A stretch of DNA of 64,000 bases from Gammaproteobacteria bacterium (GCA_028819075.1 JAPPMM010000038.1:62001-126000); one strand, 5' to 3'; positions 27,724 through 37,181 are shown, numbered from the stretch's first letter. Translations and numbers: made by a program. The notes: generated by a model not told the origin, from the sequence alone.

Positions 27724-28038
27724 TGGAGATGCTGGGGGATGTGCGGAATGGCGGGAGTCCATGGATTGGGCAGGGGTCAGAGCCCCCGCGTCCTCACAGG
27801 CCGTTGGGGAACGGCCCTCGAACAACCTACACGCCTGAGCCTCAGGCGCAGATGGGCGGCATCATGTCGGATGCCCGAGCTGCCGCCAACGCCGTGCCCC
27901 TCATCCCCTGTTCGGGCTCCCGCATGTTCCGGTAACCCCGCCGCCTCCTTAGAATCATCCGGTTCCGTCCGCGTGTCCTCTGGCTCCGCTCGCGTTGCGC
28001 GGACCACGCACGCCTGACCCCCATCCTCCGCGAGAATC
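27724..28038. other. 315-bp divergent intergenic region with two palindromes
   Basis: Between the hydroxyacid dehydrogenase and the M14 peptidase. A 7-bp stem with a GGGG loop lies at 27799-27805/27810-27816. A near-perfect 17-bp palindrome (CGCCTGAG-C-CTCAGGCG) lies at 27832-27848 and could be an operator for one or both divergent promoters. No convincing small gene was seen. Confidence 0.45.
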
Positions 28039-30660
28039 ATGCTTGCCACCATCGCCCTCGCCGCCCTGCTGCAGCTCCCCGGTCCCCAGGCGCCCGCCTC
28101 GCCGGGCGAGTTCGTTCCCGGTACGACGTACGACGCCGCCATCCCCACGATACAGTCCGTGGTGGGGCACGAGGTCTGGGAGGTGGTTACGCCGCCCGAC
28201 CAGGTCGTGCGCTACTTCGAGGTGCTGGCCGAGGCGGCTCCGGACCGCACCCACCTGATCCACTACGCCGACAGCTGGGAGGGGCGGCCGCTGGTCATCA
28301 TGGTGATCGGGTCGCCGGAGCGGATCGCGTCGCTGGAGGAGGTGAAGGCCGGACTGGCGCGGCTGGCCTACCCCGAAGGGCTGTCGGACGCCGAGGCCGA
28401 CGAGCTCATCGCCGGGCTGCCGGTGGTTACCGCGCTCATGCACGGCATCCATGGGAACGAGATCAGCTCGAGCGGGGCGGCCATGATGGAGGCCTACCAC
28501 CTGCTGGCCGCTCAGAACGACCCCGACGTCGACCTCATCTTCGCCGAATCGCTGGTGCTCATCGATCCGAACGAGAACCCGGACGGGCGCAACCGCTTCG
28601 TCCAGGAAAACACCATGGCGGCGGCGGTCCGACCCAACGTCGAAGCGTACTCGGCGGAGCACGACGAGCGCTGGCCGGGAGGCCGCGTCAACCACTACCT
28701 GTTCGACCTGAACCGCGACCTGTTCATCCAGAGCCAGTCGGAAACGCAGGGCAAGGTGCGCGTGTTCCTGGAGTACTGGCCGCAGATCGTCGCCGATCTG
28801 CACGAGATGGGCGGCGACGCCACCTACTTCTTCCCGCCCACTGCGCCCCCGGAGAACCCATGGTACGGAGAGCGCCAGATCGCGCTCATGGACGTGTTCG
28901 GGCGCGCCAACGCCGCCGCCTTCGACGCGCGGGGCTTCGCCTATTTCAACCGGGACGTCTACGACGCCTTTTATCCGGGCTACGTGGACATGTGGCCCAT
29001 GAATCACGGCGCGCTTGGCATGACCTACGAACAGGCGTCGGCGCGGGCGCTGGTGCTCGAGCAGTCCGATGGCGACATGCTGACCTACGGGGACGGCGTC
29101 CTGCACCACTTCACGGCCGCGATGGCCACGGCGCACACGTCCGCCGTCAACCGCGAGAGCATCCTCCGCGACTACCTGGCCTTCCGCCGCGAGGGCATCG
29201 AACTGGGCGGCCAGGGCGTGGCCGAGTACGTGCTCCACTCGGCGCACGACCCGGGGATGGCGGATCGGCTGGCTCGCATGCTGGTGCGCAACGGCATCGA
29301 GGTGCGCGAGGCCGATGGGTCGGTCAACGTGGCGGGCAGGCAACTTCCGACCGAGGGGACCTTCATCGTCCCCATGGACCAGCCGGCCCACCGCTTCGCG
29401 CGCAACCTGCTCGACGCGCACGTGCCGATGGCGGAGGACTTCGTCCAGGAGCAGATCGAACGCCGCGCCCGGCGCGAGCCCGACCAGATCTACGACCTGA
29501 CCGCGTGGAGCCAGTCGCTGCTCTGGGATGTGGAGGCGATCACCGTCGACCGTCCAACCGGGGCAGCCGGCGACCTCGTCGCCGCCAACCGCGAGCCGGA
29601 GGCGCTGGTGCTTCCCGCCGCCACCGTCGGCTACCTCCTGCCGTGGGGCACCAACGCGGCCGGCGCGGTCGTGGAAGCCCTGCGCGAAGGCGTGCGTGTG
29701 CGGGCCGCCGGTGCCCGCTTCACCCTGGACGGGCGCGAATTCCCGATGGGCACCGCGATCGTGCGCACGGCCGAGAACGGACCCGACCTGCGCGCGACGC
29801 TGGGGCGCATCGCCGGGGCCCACGGGGCGGAAGTGGTCCCGATCGACGACGCCTACGTGACCGAGGGAGCGTCGCTGGGCAGCCGGTCCACGCGGGGGCT
29901 GCGCGAGCCGAGGGTGCTGCTGGTCTACGACGAGCCCGGCCAGACCTACTCGGTGGGCTGGACCCGCTACGTCCTGGAGCGCCGCTACGCCCAGGCCACC
30001 ACGGTCGTGCGCGCCTCCAGCCTGGGACGCGCTGACCTCAACCGCTACGACGTGATCGTCTTCCCCAGCGGCAACTACTCGGGCGCGGTCGGCGGCGGCC
30101 TGCAGGACCGGCTGAGCGAGTGGATGCGCGGGGGCGGCACCCTGATCACCATGGCCGAGTCGACCCGCTGGGCCACGCGGGCGGGGCTGCTCGCCAGCAC
30201 CGCCGAGCGCCGCGGCGGCCGTGCCGAGGCCGACGATCCCCCGGACCCGGGCACGCCCGACCAGCCCATCGAATACCTGGATGCCATCGTCCCCGCGGAC
30301 GAAGCTCCGGCATCCGTGCCCGGCGCAATCCTCAGGGTGCTGCTCGACGACGAGCACTGGCTCGCCTCCGGCACCGACGGCGAGATCGGAGTCCTGGTCG
30401 AGGGCTCGCGGGTGTTCCGCCCTGTGACCCTGGATGACGGAACCAACGTCGGGCGCTACGCGGACGAGGACGATCTCCTCCTGGGCGGGATCGTCTGGGA
30501 GGAATCCCGGCCCCAACTGGCCAACAAGGCCTTCCTGGTCCATCAGCCCGTCGGGTCCGGCCAGATCGTGGCATTCGCGGAGGATCCCAACTACCGTGCG
30601 TACGCGGAGGCGACCCAGCTTCTGTTCATGAACGCCGTCCTGCTCGGGCCGGGCCGCTGA
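28039..30660 (+). CDS. secreted M14-family zinc metallopeptidase with C-terminal amidotransferase-like domain
   Basis: An 873-residue exported peptidase. After a short signal peptide, the carboxypeptidase domain (about residues 40-340) has zinc ligands in HGIHGNEISS and, after NENPDGRNR and NHYLFDLNRD, in ADLHEMGG; the catalytic Glu is probably in MTYEQASARAL. Residues about 460-600 form a middle domain. Residues about 625-730 look like a class I glutamine-amidotransferase fold (RVLLVYDEPGQ, YDVIVFPSGNYSG, WMRGGGTLITMAE) without an evident catalytic Cys, so it is probably structural. A role in digesting external peptides is likely. The opposite strand has a long spurious frame; the protein motifs identify the true strand. 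The ketopantoate-reductase-like gene follows on the same strand after 67 bp. Confidence 0.92.
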   Translation: MLATIALAALLQLPGPQAPASPGEFVPGTTYDAAIPTIQSVVGHEVWEVVTPPDQVVRYFEVLAEAAPDRTHLIHYADSWEGRPLVIMVIGSPERIASLEEVKAGLARLAYPEGLSDAEADELIAGLPVVTALMHGIHGNEISSSGAAMMEAYHLLAAQNDPDVDLIFAESLVLIDPNENPDGRNRFVQENTMAAAVRPNVEAYSAEHDERWPGGRVNHYLFDLNRDLFIQSQSETQGKVRVFLEYWPQIVADLHEMGGDATYFFPPTAPPENPWYGERQIALMDVFGRANAAAFDARGFAYFNRDVYDAFYPGYVDMWPMNHGALGMTYEQASARALVLEQSDGDMLTYGDGVLHHFTAAMATAHTSAVNRESILRDYLAFRREGIELGGQGVAEYVLHSAHDPGMADRLARMLVRNGIEVREADGSVNVAGRQLPTEGTFIVPMDQPAHRFARNLLDAHVPMAEDFVQEQIERRARREPDQIYDLTAWSQSLLWDVEAITVDRPTGAAGDLVAANREPEALVLPAATVGYLLPWGTNAAGAVVEALREGVRVRAAGARFTLDGREFPMGTAIVRTAENGPDLRATLGRIAGAHGAEVVPIDDAYVTEGASLGSRSTRGLREPRVLLVYDEPGQTYSVGWTRYVLERRYAQATTVVRASSLGRADLNRYDVIVFPSGNYSGAVGGGLQDRLSEWMRGGGTLITMAESTRWATRAGLLASTAERRGGRAEADDPPDPGTPDQPIEYLDAIVPADEAPASVPGAILRVLLDDEHWLASGTDGEIGVLVEGSRVFRPVTLDDGTNVGRYADEDDLLLGGIVWEESRPQLANKAFLVHQPVGSGQIVAFAEDPNYRAYAEATQLLFMNAVLLGPGR

Positions 30661-30727
30661 AGAGCGGCGACAGGAACGCGCGCCGGCAGAATGCGTGCCG
30701 GCACCATCTCAACATGGGAACGACAGA

Positions 30728-31711
30728 ATGAAGATCTGCGTGGTGGGCGCGGGAGCCATCGGCGGACTGCTCGCCGTGAAGCTCGCGAATGCGGGGGAGG
30801 ACGTGACGGTCATCGACCAGGGTCCGCACCTGGATGCCATACGGGAGGGCGGACTCAAGCTGATCATGGCCGACGGCTCCGAGCACCATGCCGTGCTCGA
30901 CGCCCGCGGCGACATGGACGGTGTGGGCGAGCAGGACCTCGTCATTCTGGCGGTGAAGGCGCAGGTGCTGCCGGTGGTGGCGCCGGGGGTCCGCGGCATG
31001 CTCGGTCCCGAGACGATGGTCGTCCCGGTTCAGAACGGGCTGCCCTGGTGGTACTTCGAGAAGCACGGCGGGCCGTTCGCAGGGCACCGGCTGCAGTCGC
31101 TGGATCCCGACGGCGTCCTGGCCGACAGCATCCCCGTCGACAACATCGTGGGCACCGTGACCTTCCCGGCGGGCGAGATCGCATCACCCGGGGTGGTGCG
31201 CCACACCGAGGGCAACCGCTTCCCCATCGGCGAGCTCGACGGCTCGCGCACGGAGCGCGCCCAGCAGCTCGTGGACTTGCTCACGCGCGCCGGCTTCAAG
31301 TCGTTCGTCATCGAGGACATCCGCGCCGAGATGTGGCTCAAGCTCTGGGGCAACCTCTCGTTCAACCCGATCAGCGCCCTCACCCGCGCCACGCTGGTGG
31401 ACATCTGCCAGTACCCGCTCACGCGTCAACTGGCGCGCACGCTGATGGAGGAGGCCCAGGAGGTGGCGGGCAAGCTGGGGATCACCTTCCGGGTCGGGAT
31501 CGAGCGGCGCATCGCGGGCGCGGAGCGTGTCGGCGCGCACAAGACCTCCATGCTCCAGGACGTCGAGGCGGGCCGCTCGCTCGAGATCGACGCCATCATA
31601 GGCGTGGTCTCCGAGCTCGGCCAACTGGTGGAGGTGCCGACGCCGAGCGTCGACGCCATCCAGGCGCTGGTGGCGCTGCTCGACAAGGGTGTGCGGGAGG
31701 GGACGGTCTAA
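30728..31711 (+). CDS. ketopantoate reductase-family protein
   Basis: A 327-residue NADPH-dependent reductase of the 2-dehydropantoate 2-reductase (ApbA/PanE) family. N-terminal Rossmann motif GAGAIGG, a conserved KAQVLPVVAPGV segment, AQNG-like VPVQNGLPWWYFE, and the catalytic Lys in KLWGNLSFNPISAL are visible. The classical enzyme makes pantoate for coenzyme A; many paralogues reduce other 2-keto acids. This one is not beside pan genes, so I leave the symbol blank. The ATG at 30728 opens the Rossmann motif. It lies after the M14 gene and is convergent with the DUF2723 operon. Confidence 0.88.
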   Translation: MKICVVGAGAIGGLLAVKLANAGEDVTVIDQGPHLDAIREGGLKLIMADGSEHHAVLDARGDMDGVGEQDLVILAVKAQVLPVVAPGVRGMLGPETMVVPVQNGLPWWYFEKHGGPFAGHRLQSLDPDGVLADSIPVDNIVGTVTFPAGEIASPGVVRHTEGNRFPIGELDGSRTERAQQLVDLLTRAGFKSFVIEDIRAEMWLKLWGNLSFNPISALTRATLVDICQYPLTRQLARTLMEEAQEVAGKLGITFRVGIERRIAGAERVGAHKTSMLQDVEAGRSLEIDAIIGVVSELGQLVEVPTPSVDAIQALVALLDKGVREGTV

Positions 31712-31717
31712 AATATA

Positions 31718-31740
31718 GACTTAGTCCACAGAACTAAGTC
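31718..31740 (-). terminator. 8-bp hairpin after DUF2723 stop; second copy of CTTAGTT-N4-GGACTAAG element
   Basis: A perfect stem pairs 31718-31725 with 31733-31740 across 7 nt. On the minus strand it begins 8 nt after the DUF2723 stop codon and is followed by a T/A-rich run, so it may be an intrinsic terminator. Its core (31720-31738, minus) matches the element at 358-376 in 15 of 19 positions, including asymmetric loop-edge bases. Confidence 0.5.
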
Positions 31741-31747
31741 CGATGTC

Positions 31748-34018
31748 CTACAGCCCCAGCTCGTTCCAGGCCTCCATCCGCTCCAGCATCCGGTTGGCGG
31801 TCGCGGTGTCTCCGCGCAGGCCGGCTTCCCGGTAGAGAGCGAAATAGGCGAGGGCGTAGTAGGTGGGGATTCCCAGGCTGCTTGGATCGCGCCAGTAGTC
31901 CCACCCCTCGGGGAGGCCGCTCCGGTGCACGTACACCTCGTCCACCAGCGTGCGCGTGCGCTCGGTATCCAACCACACTCCGACCCCCGACACCCGGTTC
32001 GGGTCACCCACCTGGGCGATCCCCCGGGCCTGCAGCGGCGCCGGGTCCCCGGGCCAGAGCCGATAGGCCACACCCTGCCGGACGATGTACCTGCGCAGCC
32101 CCATGTCCTCCGGGGCTCCGACGGCGGAGGCGAAGTAGATGGGCCGGTCGTCGATGGAGTTGGCGATGAAGGACAGCGCGAACTGCATCCACGGCTGCAT
32201 CTGGCGCCCCTGCGCGACCGTGGCCGTGACCGGGCCCAGGCGAAAACGGCGCTCCTCGGCGAGCGGCGCGACGCCGGTCATGACGACCCGTTCGATCATG
32301 TCGTCGGTCAGCTCGGTGCTGACCACCGCTCGCGTCGGGGGCGAAATCGGCTCGCGCAGCACCAGCGGCACCAGTCCCGCGGCCTGCGCCGAGGCCGGGT
32401 TGTCGGTGTACAGCGCGCCCGTGCCCACGGGGGTGTAGGGGCGCTGGCAGAGGATGCGGGTCGGGTCCGCGTCCGGATCCTCGCCGGGGCCGCAGGGACG
32501 GCTCAGGCCCCGCAACTGCTTCACGTACCAGTCGGTGTTCAGGTACGACGTCACCGCGACGACGACATCGCGCCGGATGCCCTCCACCTCCTGCAGATAC
32601 CAGAGGGGGAAGGTGTCGTTGTCGCCGTTCGTGAAGATGAGCGCGTAGGGTTCCACGCTCATGAGCAGATTGTAGGCCCAGTCGCGCGCGGAATAGTCGT
32701 CCGAACGGCTCGCGCGCTGGAAGTTGAGGACCAGCGGCAGCAGCGCCAGCAGGAGCACCGGCGAGGCCATCTTCATCGACCCCAGGTTTCTCGACAGCGA
32801 CTTCCACAGGCCCGCGAGGCCGATCCCCGAGATGAGGCCCCAGACCGAGAAACCGACGACGAAGAAGTAGTCGCGCTCGCGCACTTCCTTCTCGATTCCC
32901 TGGTCGGGGAAGGAATAACCGAGCCTGAAGTTCAGATAGTAGACCAGCCCGACGGAGAGGATGCCGAAGAGCGAGGCCAGATAGAGCCAGCTGGCACGGT
33001 CCTTCCGGTAGTGCTCGCGCAGGCCGAGTGCGCCCAGCGCCAGGAACAGCAGCGTGAAGAGGAGCCGGCTGGGAGGAAAGCGGTTGTCCGCGAAGGCCAC
33101 GCCGCGGGCCCACTGCCAGTCGAAATACTGCATCCAGTTGCCGTACTGGGCGAGGAGCGGCGCCTGACGGGGAACGAGCGGCGGCTTGGCGTACTGCTCC
33201 CGCTTGAGCGCCGATGACAGCTCCTCGCATCCCGCGTTGCCGTAGGTGGCGACGCTCACCAGCGCGTCGGAGACCCCTTCGCAGGTCGGCTGAGCCTCGT
33301 TGATGACCGGGTCGAGGTCGGAGCGGATGGGCAGGAAGAGGTGGATGCTCAGCCCGAGGAGGACCGCCACCAGCGAACTCGCGTAGAGGCGCGGGCTGAG
33401 GAGCGTGCGTGCGCGCACCGCGAGGATGAAGAGGAAGAGGGAGGGCAGCACCAGCAGCGCCATGAGGTGGTTCCCCACGGAGAGCGCCATGATGAACGCC
33501 ATCAATACCAGCAGGTTGTCTTCCCTTCCCTTTCCGAGGTTCTCCTGCCAGCGGAAGGTGAGCCAGGTCAGGAGGGCGATGGTGAGGAGGGAGACGGTGT
33601 AGACCTTCTCGTTCACGTTGGACTGGTTCCAGACCGTGAACGCCGTCGCGCTGATCAGGACCGCCGCGCACGCCCCCACCAGCCGGAAGCGCCGGTCGGA
33701 GGAAAAGAAGCGCAGGATGTGATGGACGACGAGGAACCAGAAGCCGTGGGCGGCCGCGCTCACCGCCGCCGAGAGGAGGTTGATGCGGACTGCGGTCGAG
33801 ATTCCCAGGGGAGCCAGCAGGATGTCCCAGGCGCGGGCGAGCACGACGAAGAGCGGGTTCCCCGGAGGGTGCGGGATGCCGAGCATGTGCCCGGTGGCGA
33901 TGTATTCGCTCGTGTCCCAGAACGCCGTGGTGGGAGCCACGGTCGCCGCGTAGAGGAGGAACACGGCGCCCGCCACCCCGGCCGCCCAGCGGTAGGGAGG
34001 TGTGTTGCCCGAGGCCAC
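31748..34018 (-). CDS. DUF2723-family polytopic membrane protein
   Basis: A 756-residue inner-membrane protein of the DUF2723 family (GT-C-like fold; members include protein O-mannosyltransferase-like enzymes). N-terminal motif seen: AATVAPTTAFWDTSEYIATG followed by HPPGNPLFV, and about ten to twelve hydrophobic helices in the first 480 residues. A soluble C-terminal domain contains FTNGDNDTFPLWYLQEVEG and tetratricopeptide-like helices near the end. The acidic residues in FWDTSEY match the usual catalytic Asp site of GT-C enzymes. The GTG at 34018 shares a base with the stop of the propeller gene upstream (TAGTG), so it is translationally coupled to it. Likely role: transferring a lipid-linked sugar to an exported protein. 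Confidence 0.88.
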   Translation of the reverse strand: MASGNTPPYRWAAGVAGAVFLLYAATVAPTTAFWDTSEYIATGHMLGIPHPPGNPLFVVLARAWDILLAPLGISTAVRINLLSAAVSAAAHGFWFLVVHHILRFFSSDRRFRLVGACAAVLISATAFTVWNQSNVNEKVYTVSLLTIALLTWLTFRWQENLGKGREDNLLVLMAFIMALSVGNHLMALLVLPSLFLFILAVRARTLLSPRLYASSLVAVLLGLSIHLFLPIRSDLDPVINEAQPTCEGVSDALVSVATYGNAGCEELSSALKREQYAKPPLVPRQAPLLAQYGNWMQYFDWQWARGVAFADNRFPPSRLLFTLLFLALGALGLREHYRKDRASWLYLASLFGILSVGLVYYLNFRLGYSFPDQGIEKEVRERDYFFVVGFSVWGLISGIGLAGLWKSLSRNLGSMKMASPVLLLALLPLVLNFQRASRSDDYSARDWAYNLLMSVEPYALIFTNGDNDTFPLWYLQEVEGIRRDVVVAVTSYLNTDWYVKQLRGLSRPCGPGEDPDADPTRILCQRPYTPVGTGALYTDNPASAQAAGLVPLVLREPISPPTRAVVSTELTDDMIERVVMTGVAPLAEERRFRLGPVTATVAQGRQMQPWMQFALSFIANSIDDRPIYFASAVGAPEDMGLRRYIVRQGVAYRLWPGDPAPLQARGIAQVGDPNRVSGVGVWLDTERTRTLVDEVYVHRSGLPEGWDYWRDPSSLGIPTYYALAYFALYREAGLRGDTATANRMLERMEAWNELGL

Positions 34019-35199
34019 TAGCTGGCTCCGGGAACCAGCGTGATGCCCCCCGCCTGCTTGCCTGTCTCCGCCATTCCCACTCGCTCGTAGGTCGCGAGGT
34101 CGATGACCTCGACGATGCCCGGCTGTCCCCCGATTCCTTCGACGGTGACGAAGGCGAAGCGGTTGTCCGACGTCACGACGACCCCGTGGGTAACCTCCTG
34201 GGTGCTCTCGATCTTCGCCAGCTGCTCGCCGGTGTCGAGATCCCACACCGCCAAGTGGCCGCTGCCCTTGAGGGTCGCGAGCAGACGCGAGCCGTCGTGG
34301 GTGAGGGCCAGGTTGTAGGGCGCGCCCTCGGCGGCGATGCGCCGGGCCACGCTCCAGGACTCGATGTCCACCTGGACGATCTCGTTGCCGCGGTTGCAGG
34401 CCACGTAGACGAAGCGCCCGTCGCCGGAGAGCGTGGTCCAGGTCGGGGAGCAGGCGGCCATGCCGGAGCCGCCCATCCCGCCGGCCATGTCACTGGTGGC
34501 TCCGCCGCCCATCCTGCCGCCCATCCTCGCGCCGTGGGCGACCGGCTCGTCGACCGGCTCTCCCGTCACCAGGTTGAGCCGCCGGGTCACCTCGAGCGAG
34601 AAGGTGGACATCTCCACCAGCTGGTCGTCCATCATGCACGCCGAGTAGTTGTACATGCCGTCCGGCGACATGCGCGACCCGTGCGGCATGGTGCAGGTGG
34701 TCACCTGCTCGATCTCGTACATGTCCTCGGTGTCCACCACCGACACCGTGCTCGGGACGTGGTCGCCGTAGAAGTTCGAGTTGACCGCGAAGGCCAGCAC
34801 GCCGTCGGGGGTGAGCGACACGGTCGCGGGGAAGAACCCGAGCTCGGTGGCGGCCACCACCGTGTCGGGGCCGGTCTCGTACTTGAGCAGGTAGCCGTTC
34901 GGGAAGCCGTGCCCGAGCGTCAGGTACCAGTATTCGCCGGACGGGTCGAAAAACATCCCGTGCGGCCCCTCGATCTCGGCGGGCCAGCGGCCCACCCGGA
35001 TGACCTTCTCCACCGAGAGCCCGGCTTCGGGCGTGAACTCGAGCACCGCCACCTCGTCCTCCGACTCCGCGGCCACGTATGCCCGGTACGACTGCGCCTG
35101 GGCTGGTTCGGGCGCGACGACAAGCACCGCCAGCAGCGCGGCGGCCGCGAGCCGGAGTGACTCGACGCGGCGATGGCGCCGCGACAGGCCCTTCGTCAC
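34018..35199 (-). CDS. secreted YVTN-type beta-propeller protein
   Basis: A 393-residue exported protein. A signal peptide ends near PAQAQ. The rest has seven or so blades of YVTN/lactonase-like propeller repeats (LSGDGRFVYVACNRGNEIVQVD, LTHDGSRLLATLK, VTSDNRFAFVTVEG). An unusual Gly/Met-rich insertion sits between blades (about residues 235-262, MGGRMGGGATSDMAGGMGGS). The GTG at 35199 overlaps the stop of the LVIVD gene as GTGA, and its own stop overlaps the DUF2723 start, which ties three genes into one coupled unit. Propellers of this kind bind ligands or partners; no catalytic site is apparent. Confidence 0.85.
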   Translation of the reverse strand: MTKGLSRRHRRVESLRLAAAALLAVLVVAPEPAQAQSYRAYVAAESEDEVAVLEFTPEAGLSVEKVIRVGRWPAEIEGPHGMFFDPSGEYWYLTLGHGFPNGYLLKYETGPDTVVAATELGFFPATVSLTPDGVLAFAVNSNFYGDHVPSTVSVVDTEDMYEIEQVTTCTMPHGSRMSPDGMYNYSACMMDDQLVEMSTFSLEVTRRLNLVTGEPVDEPVAHGARMGGRMGGGATSDMAGGMGGSGMAACSPTWTTLSGDGRFVYVACNRGNEIVQVDIESWSVARRIAAEGAPYNLALTHDGSRLLATLKGSGHLAVWDLDTGEQLAKIESTQEVTHGVVVTSDNRFAFVTVEGIGGQPGIVEVIDLATYERVGMAETGKQAGGITLVPGAS

Positions 35200-37181
35200 G
35201 GAACCAGCGTCCTCCTCGGCTGCAGCCTCACCGACCAGAGCCCGGAGTGGTGCTCGGCGATGAACAGGTGTCCCTTGTGAATCTGCGGGCCCCAGCTGAA
35301 TGGCGCGTTGGGCACGAAGGCGTCGGGATCGTTGGCGGCGTAGTGCGCGATCTCGCGGCCCTGCAGCCCCAGGTTGCCCTTGAGCTCGCCGGAGATGTCG
35401 ATGACGCGGGTGCCACCGTTGTAATACGCTGCGTAGAGGCGGTCTCCGTCGATCCACATGTTGTGCGACCCGGCCTCCGGGATCTCGTAGCGCGCGACCT
35501 CTTCGGGGTTGTTGGGGTCGGTGAAGTCGACGACGTGGATGTAGCCGGCCATGCGCGGGGGCGTGCGCTCGGCGTCCAGGTCGTTGAAGCCGGGGCGGCC
35601 GATCTCGTCGCCCATGAAGATGTAGAAGCGGCCGGTCGGGCTCCAGTACGGGAAGGCCGCGTGGGTCGCCCCGCCGATGTCGGCGAAACGGCTCATCAGC
35701 ACCGGGTTCGAGGGGCTGCCGCCCCGGTCGCCCCCGCCCACGTCGATGACCGCCACCCCGTCGGCCCAGTTGGACGTATACGCGATCCCGTCCACAATCC
35801 AGATGTCGTGAATGCCGTGGCCGGGGGTGTCCAGCTCGAAGCGGCCCACCCGGTGCGGGCTGGTCGGGTCCTCGATGTTGATCACGTCGAAGCGGACGCC
35901 GTTGTTCACCGCGTACACGTGGTTGTCGTAGACGAAGACGTTGTGGACGCCGCCGGTCAGCTCGTCGTCGAAGGTGGAGAGGATTTCCACGTTGCGCGGG
36001 TCCGAGCAGTCCACGATGACGATGCCGTTGCGCCGGTTGGAGGCGCCCTCGCGCGAGATCACGCAGACGCGGCCGTCCTCTGAGACCTTCACGTCGTTGG
36101 TGGTGCGCGCGTCCACCACCAGCGAGTCGGTCATGACCGGAGCCGCCGGATCGGTCACGTCCCACCAGTAGGTCGCGCCGTAGGCGCCCCAGGTGCCGGT
36201 GATGGCGTAGTCGCGGCCGTCGACCCCCTCCCACACCCACAGGTCGGAAGTGGGCACGTCGCGCACGGCGCCCTGGCCGATGAACTCCACCGTCTCGCTC
36301 ACGTTGCGCGGTTCGATGCGGATGGTCTGGTTGGCAGAGTGGCCCGGAACGGTGGCCATGACCGTGTACACGCCCGGCCGGTACGCCACGAAGCGGCCCT
36401 GCTGGTCGATCTCGGCGGGCGCGAAGTCCGCGGTGGCCTCGATGTCCGCGTAGGGCACGACCGAATAGGTCACGGGGACGTCGCTGGCCTCGTCGCCTCC
36501 CATCGGGGTGGCTTCGAAGCGGATTACGTCGCCGGTACGACCCACCTCCTGGCTCCCCGACAGCGCAATCGAGGTGACCGGGCTCGCGACCACGTCGTAG
36601 ACCACCTCTCCGGCGATCCCCTCGGCGGCCGCGGTCAGGGTGACCCGGCCGGGTGCGTGCGCGCTGAACACGCCGAAGCGGTCGACGCTGGCCACCGACT
36701 CGTCGCTGGTGCTCCAGCCCAGCTCCACGTCGCCGCGGACATCGTCGACCGCGTCGTACACGGCGGCCCGGTGGCGCATCACCGTGCCCACGTAGAAGCG
36801 CCCGTTCTCGCCCGGCGAGATCTCGACCCGGTCGAGGGCCGGGTACGGCACCGAGACGGTCATCTCCGCGCGGATGTTGCGGTCGGTGGCGACCATCAGC
36901 GTCACCAGGTAGTCACCCCCGTACACCGCCTCGACGGTGCCGGTGGTTCTGTTCACGTCCAAGCGCCCGCGCGCGCCCCGGGCCATGTACATGATCGGGG
37001 CATCGACGGCGTTCCCGTCGGCATCGACAACGCTGGCCGTGATCTGTCCGCTCTCACCGGGCTGGAGGGTGAGCACCCCTTCCTCCACGACGATGCGCGC
37101 AGGTTCCTGGGCGGTGAGGGACGACGCGCCGAGCGCGAGAAGGGCGAGGAAGCAGAGGACGCTGGCAGGACGGATCTTCAT
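35196..37181 (-). CDS. secreted protein with Ig-like domains and LVIVD propeller
   Basis: A 661-residue exported protein. After a signal peptide (ASSLTAQ) residues about 25-300 contain bacterial Ig-like (BIG2-type) repeats, for example ESGQITASVVDADGNAVD, TPMGGDEASDVPVTYSV and VTSIALSGSQEVG. Residues about 310-655 carry LVIVD/choice-of-anchor-type repeats (NRRNGIVIVDCSDPRN, VRFDVINIEDPTSPHRVG, DGVAVIDVGGG, THVIDIS-like blocks) forming a propeller. Such proteins are surface or periplasmic, with adhesive or scaffolding roles. The ATG at 37181 follows GGAG. First gene of the three-gene unit with the YVTN propeller and DUF2723 protein; co-expression with a putative glycosyltransferase suggests that it may be glycosylated. 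Confidence 0.85.
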   Translation of the reverse strand: MKIRPASVLCFLALLALGASSLTAQEPARIVVEEGVLTLQPGESGQITASVVDADGNAVDAPIMYMARGARGRLDVNRTTGTVEAVYGGDYLVTLMVATDRNIRAEMTVSVPYPALDRVEISPGENGRFYVGTVMRHRAAVYDAVDDVRGDVELGWSTSDESVASVDRFGVFSAHAPGRVTLTAAAEGIAGEVVYDVVASPVTSIALSGSQEVGRTGDVIRFEATPMGGDEASDVPVTYSVVPYADIEATADFAPAEIDQQGRFVAYRPGVYTVMATVPGHSANQTIRIEPRNVSETVEFIGQGAVRDVPTSDLWVWEGVDGRDYAITGTWGAYGATYWWDVTDPAAPVMTDSLVVDARTTNDVKVSEDGRVCVISREGASNRRNGIVIVDCSDPRNVEILSTFDDELTGGVHNVFVYDNHVYAVNNGVRFDVINIEDPTSPHRVGRFELDTPGHGIHDIWIVDGIAYTSNWADGVAVIDVGGGDRGGSPSNPVLMSRFADIGGATHAAFPYWSPTGRFYIFMGDEIGRPGFNDLDAERTPPRMAGYIHVVDFTDPNNPEEVARYEIPEAGSHNMWIDGDRLYAAYYNGGTRVIDISGELKGNLGLQGREIAHYAANDPDAFVPNAPFSWGPQIHKGHLFIAEHHSGLWSVRLQPRRTLVP

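Noticed and set aside
27955..30543. An 862-codon minus-strand frame opposite the M14 peptidase
   Set aside because: The plus strand has zinc-ligand motifs and a signal peptide; the antisense frame shows only low-complexity composition from codon mirroring.
34019..34246. Upstream extension of the DUF2723 frame
   Set aside because: It overlaps the propeller gene in another frame and is Arg/Gly-rich; the GTG at 34018 is tied to the propeller stop and opens the conserved membrane part.
35200..36240. Upstream extension of the YVTN propeller frame
   Set aside because: It is a shadow of the LVIVD gene; the signal peptide of the YVTN protein begins right after the GTG at 35199.
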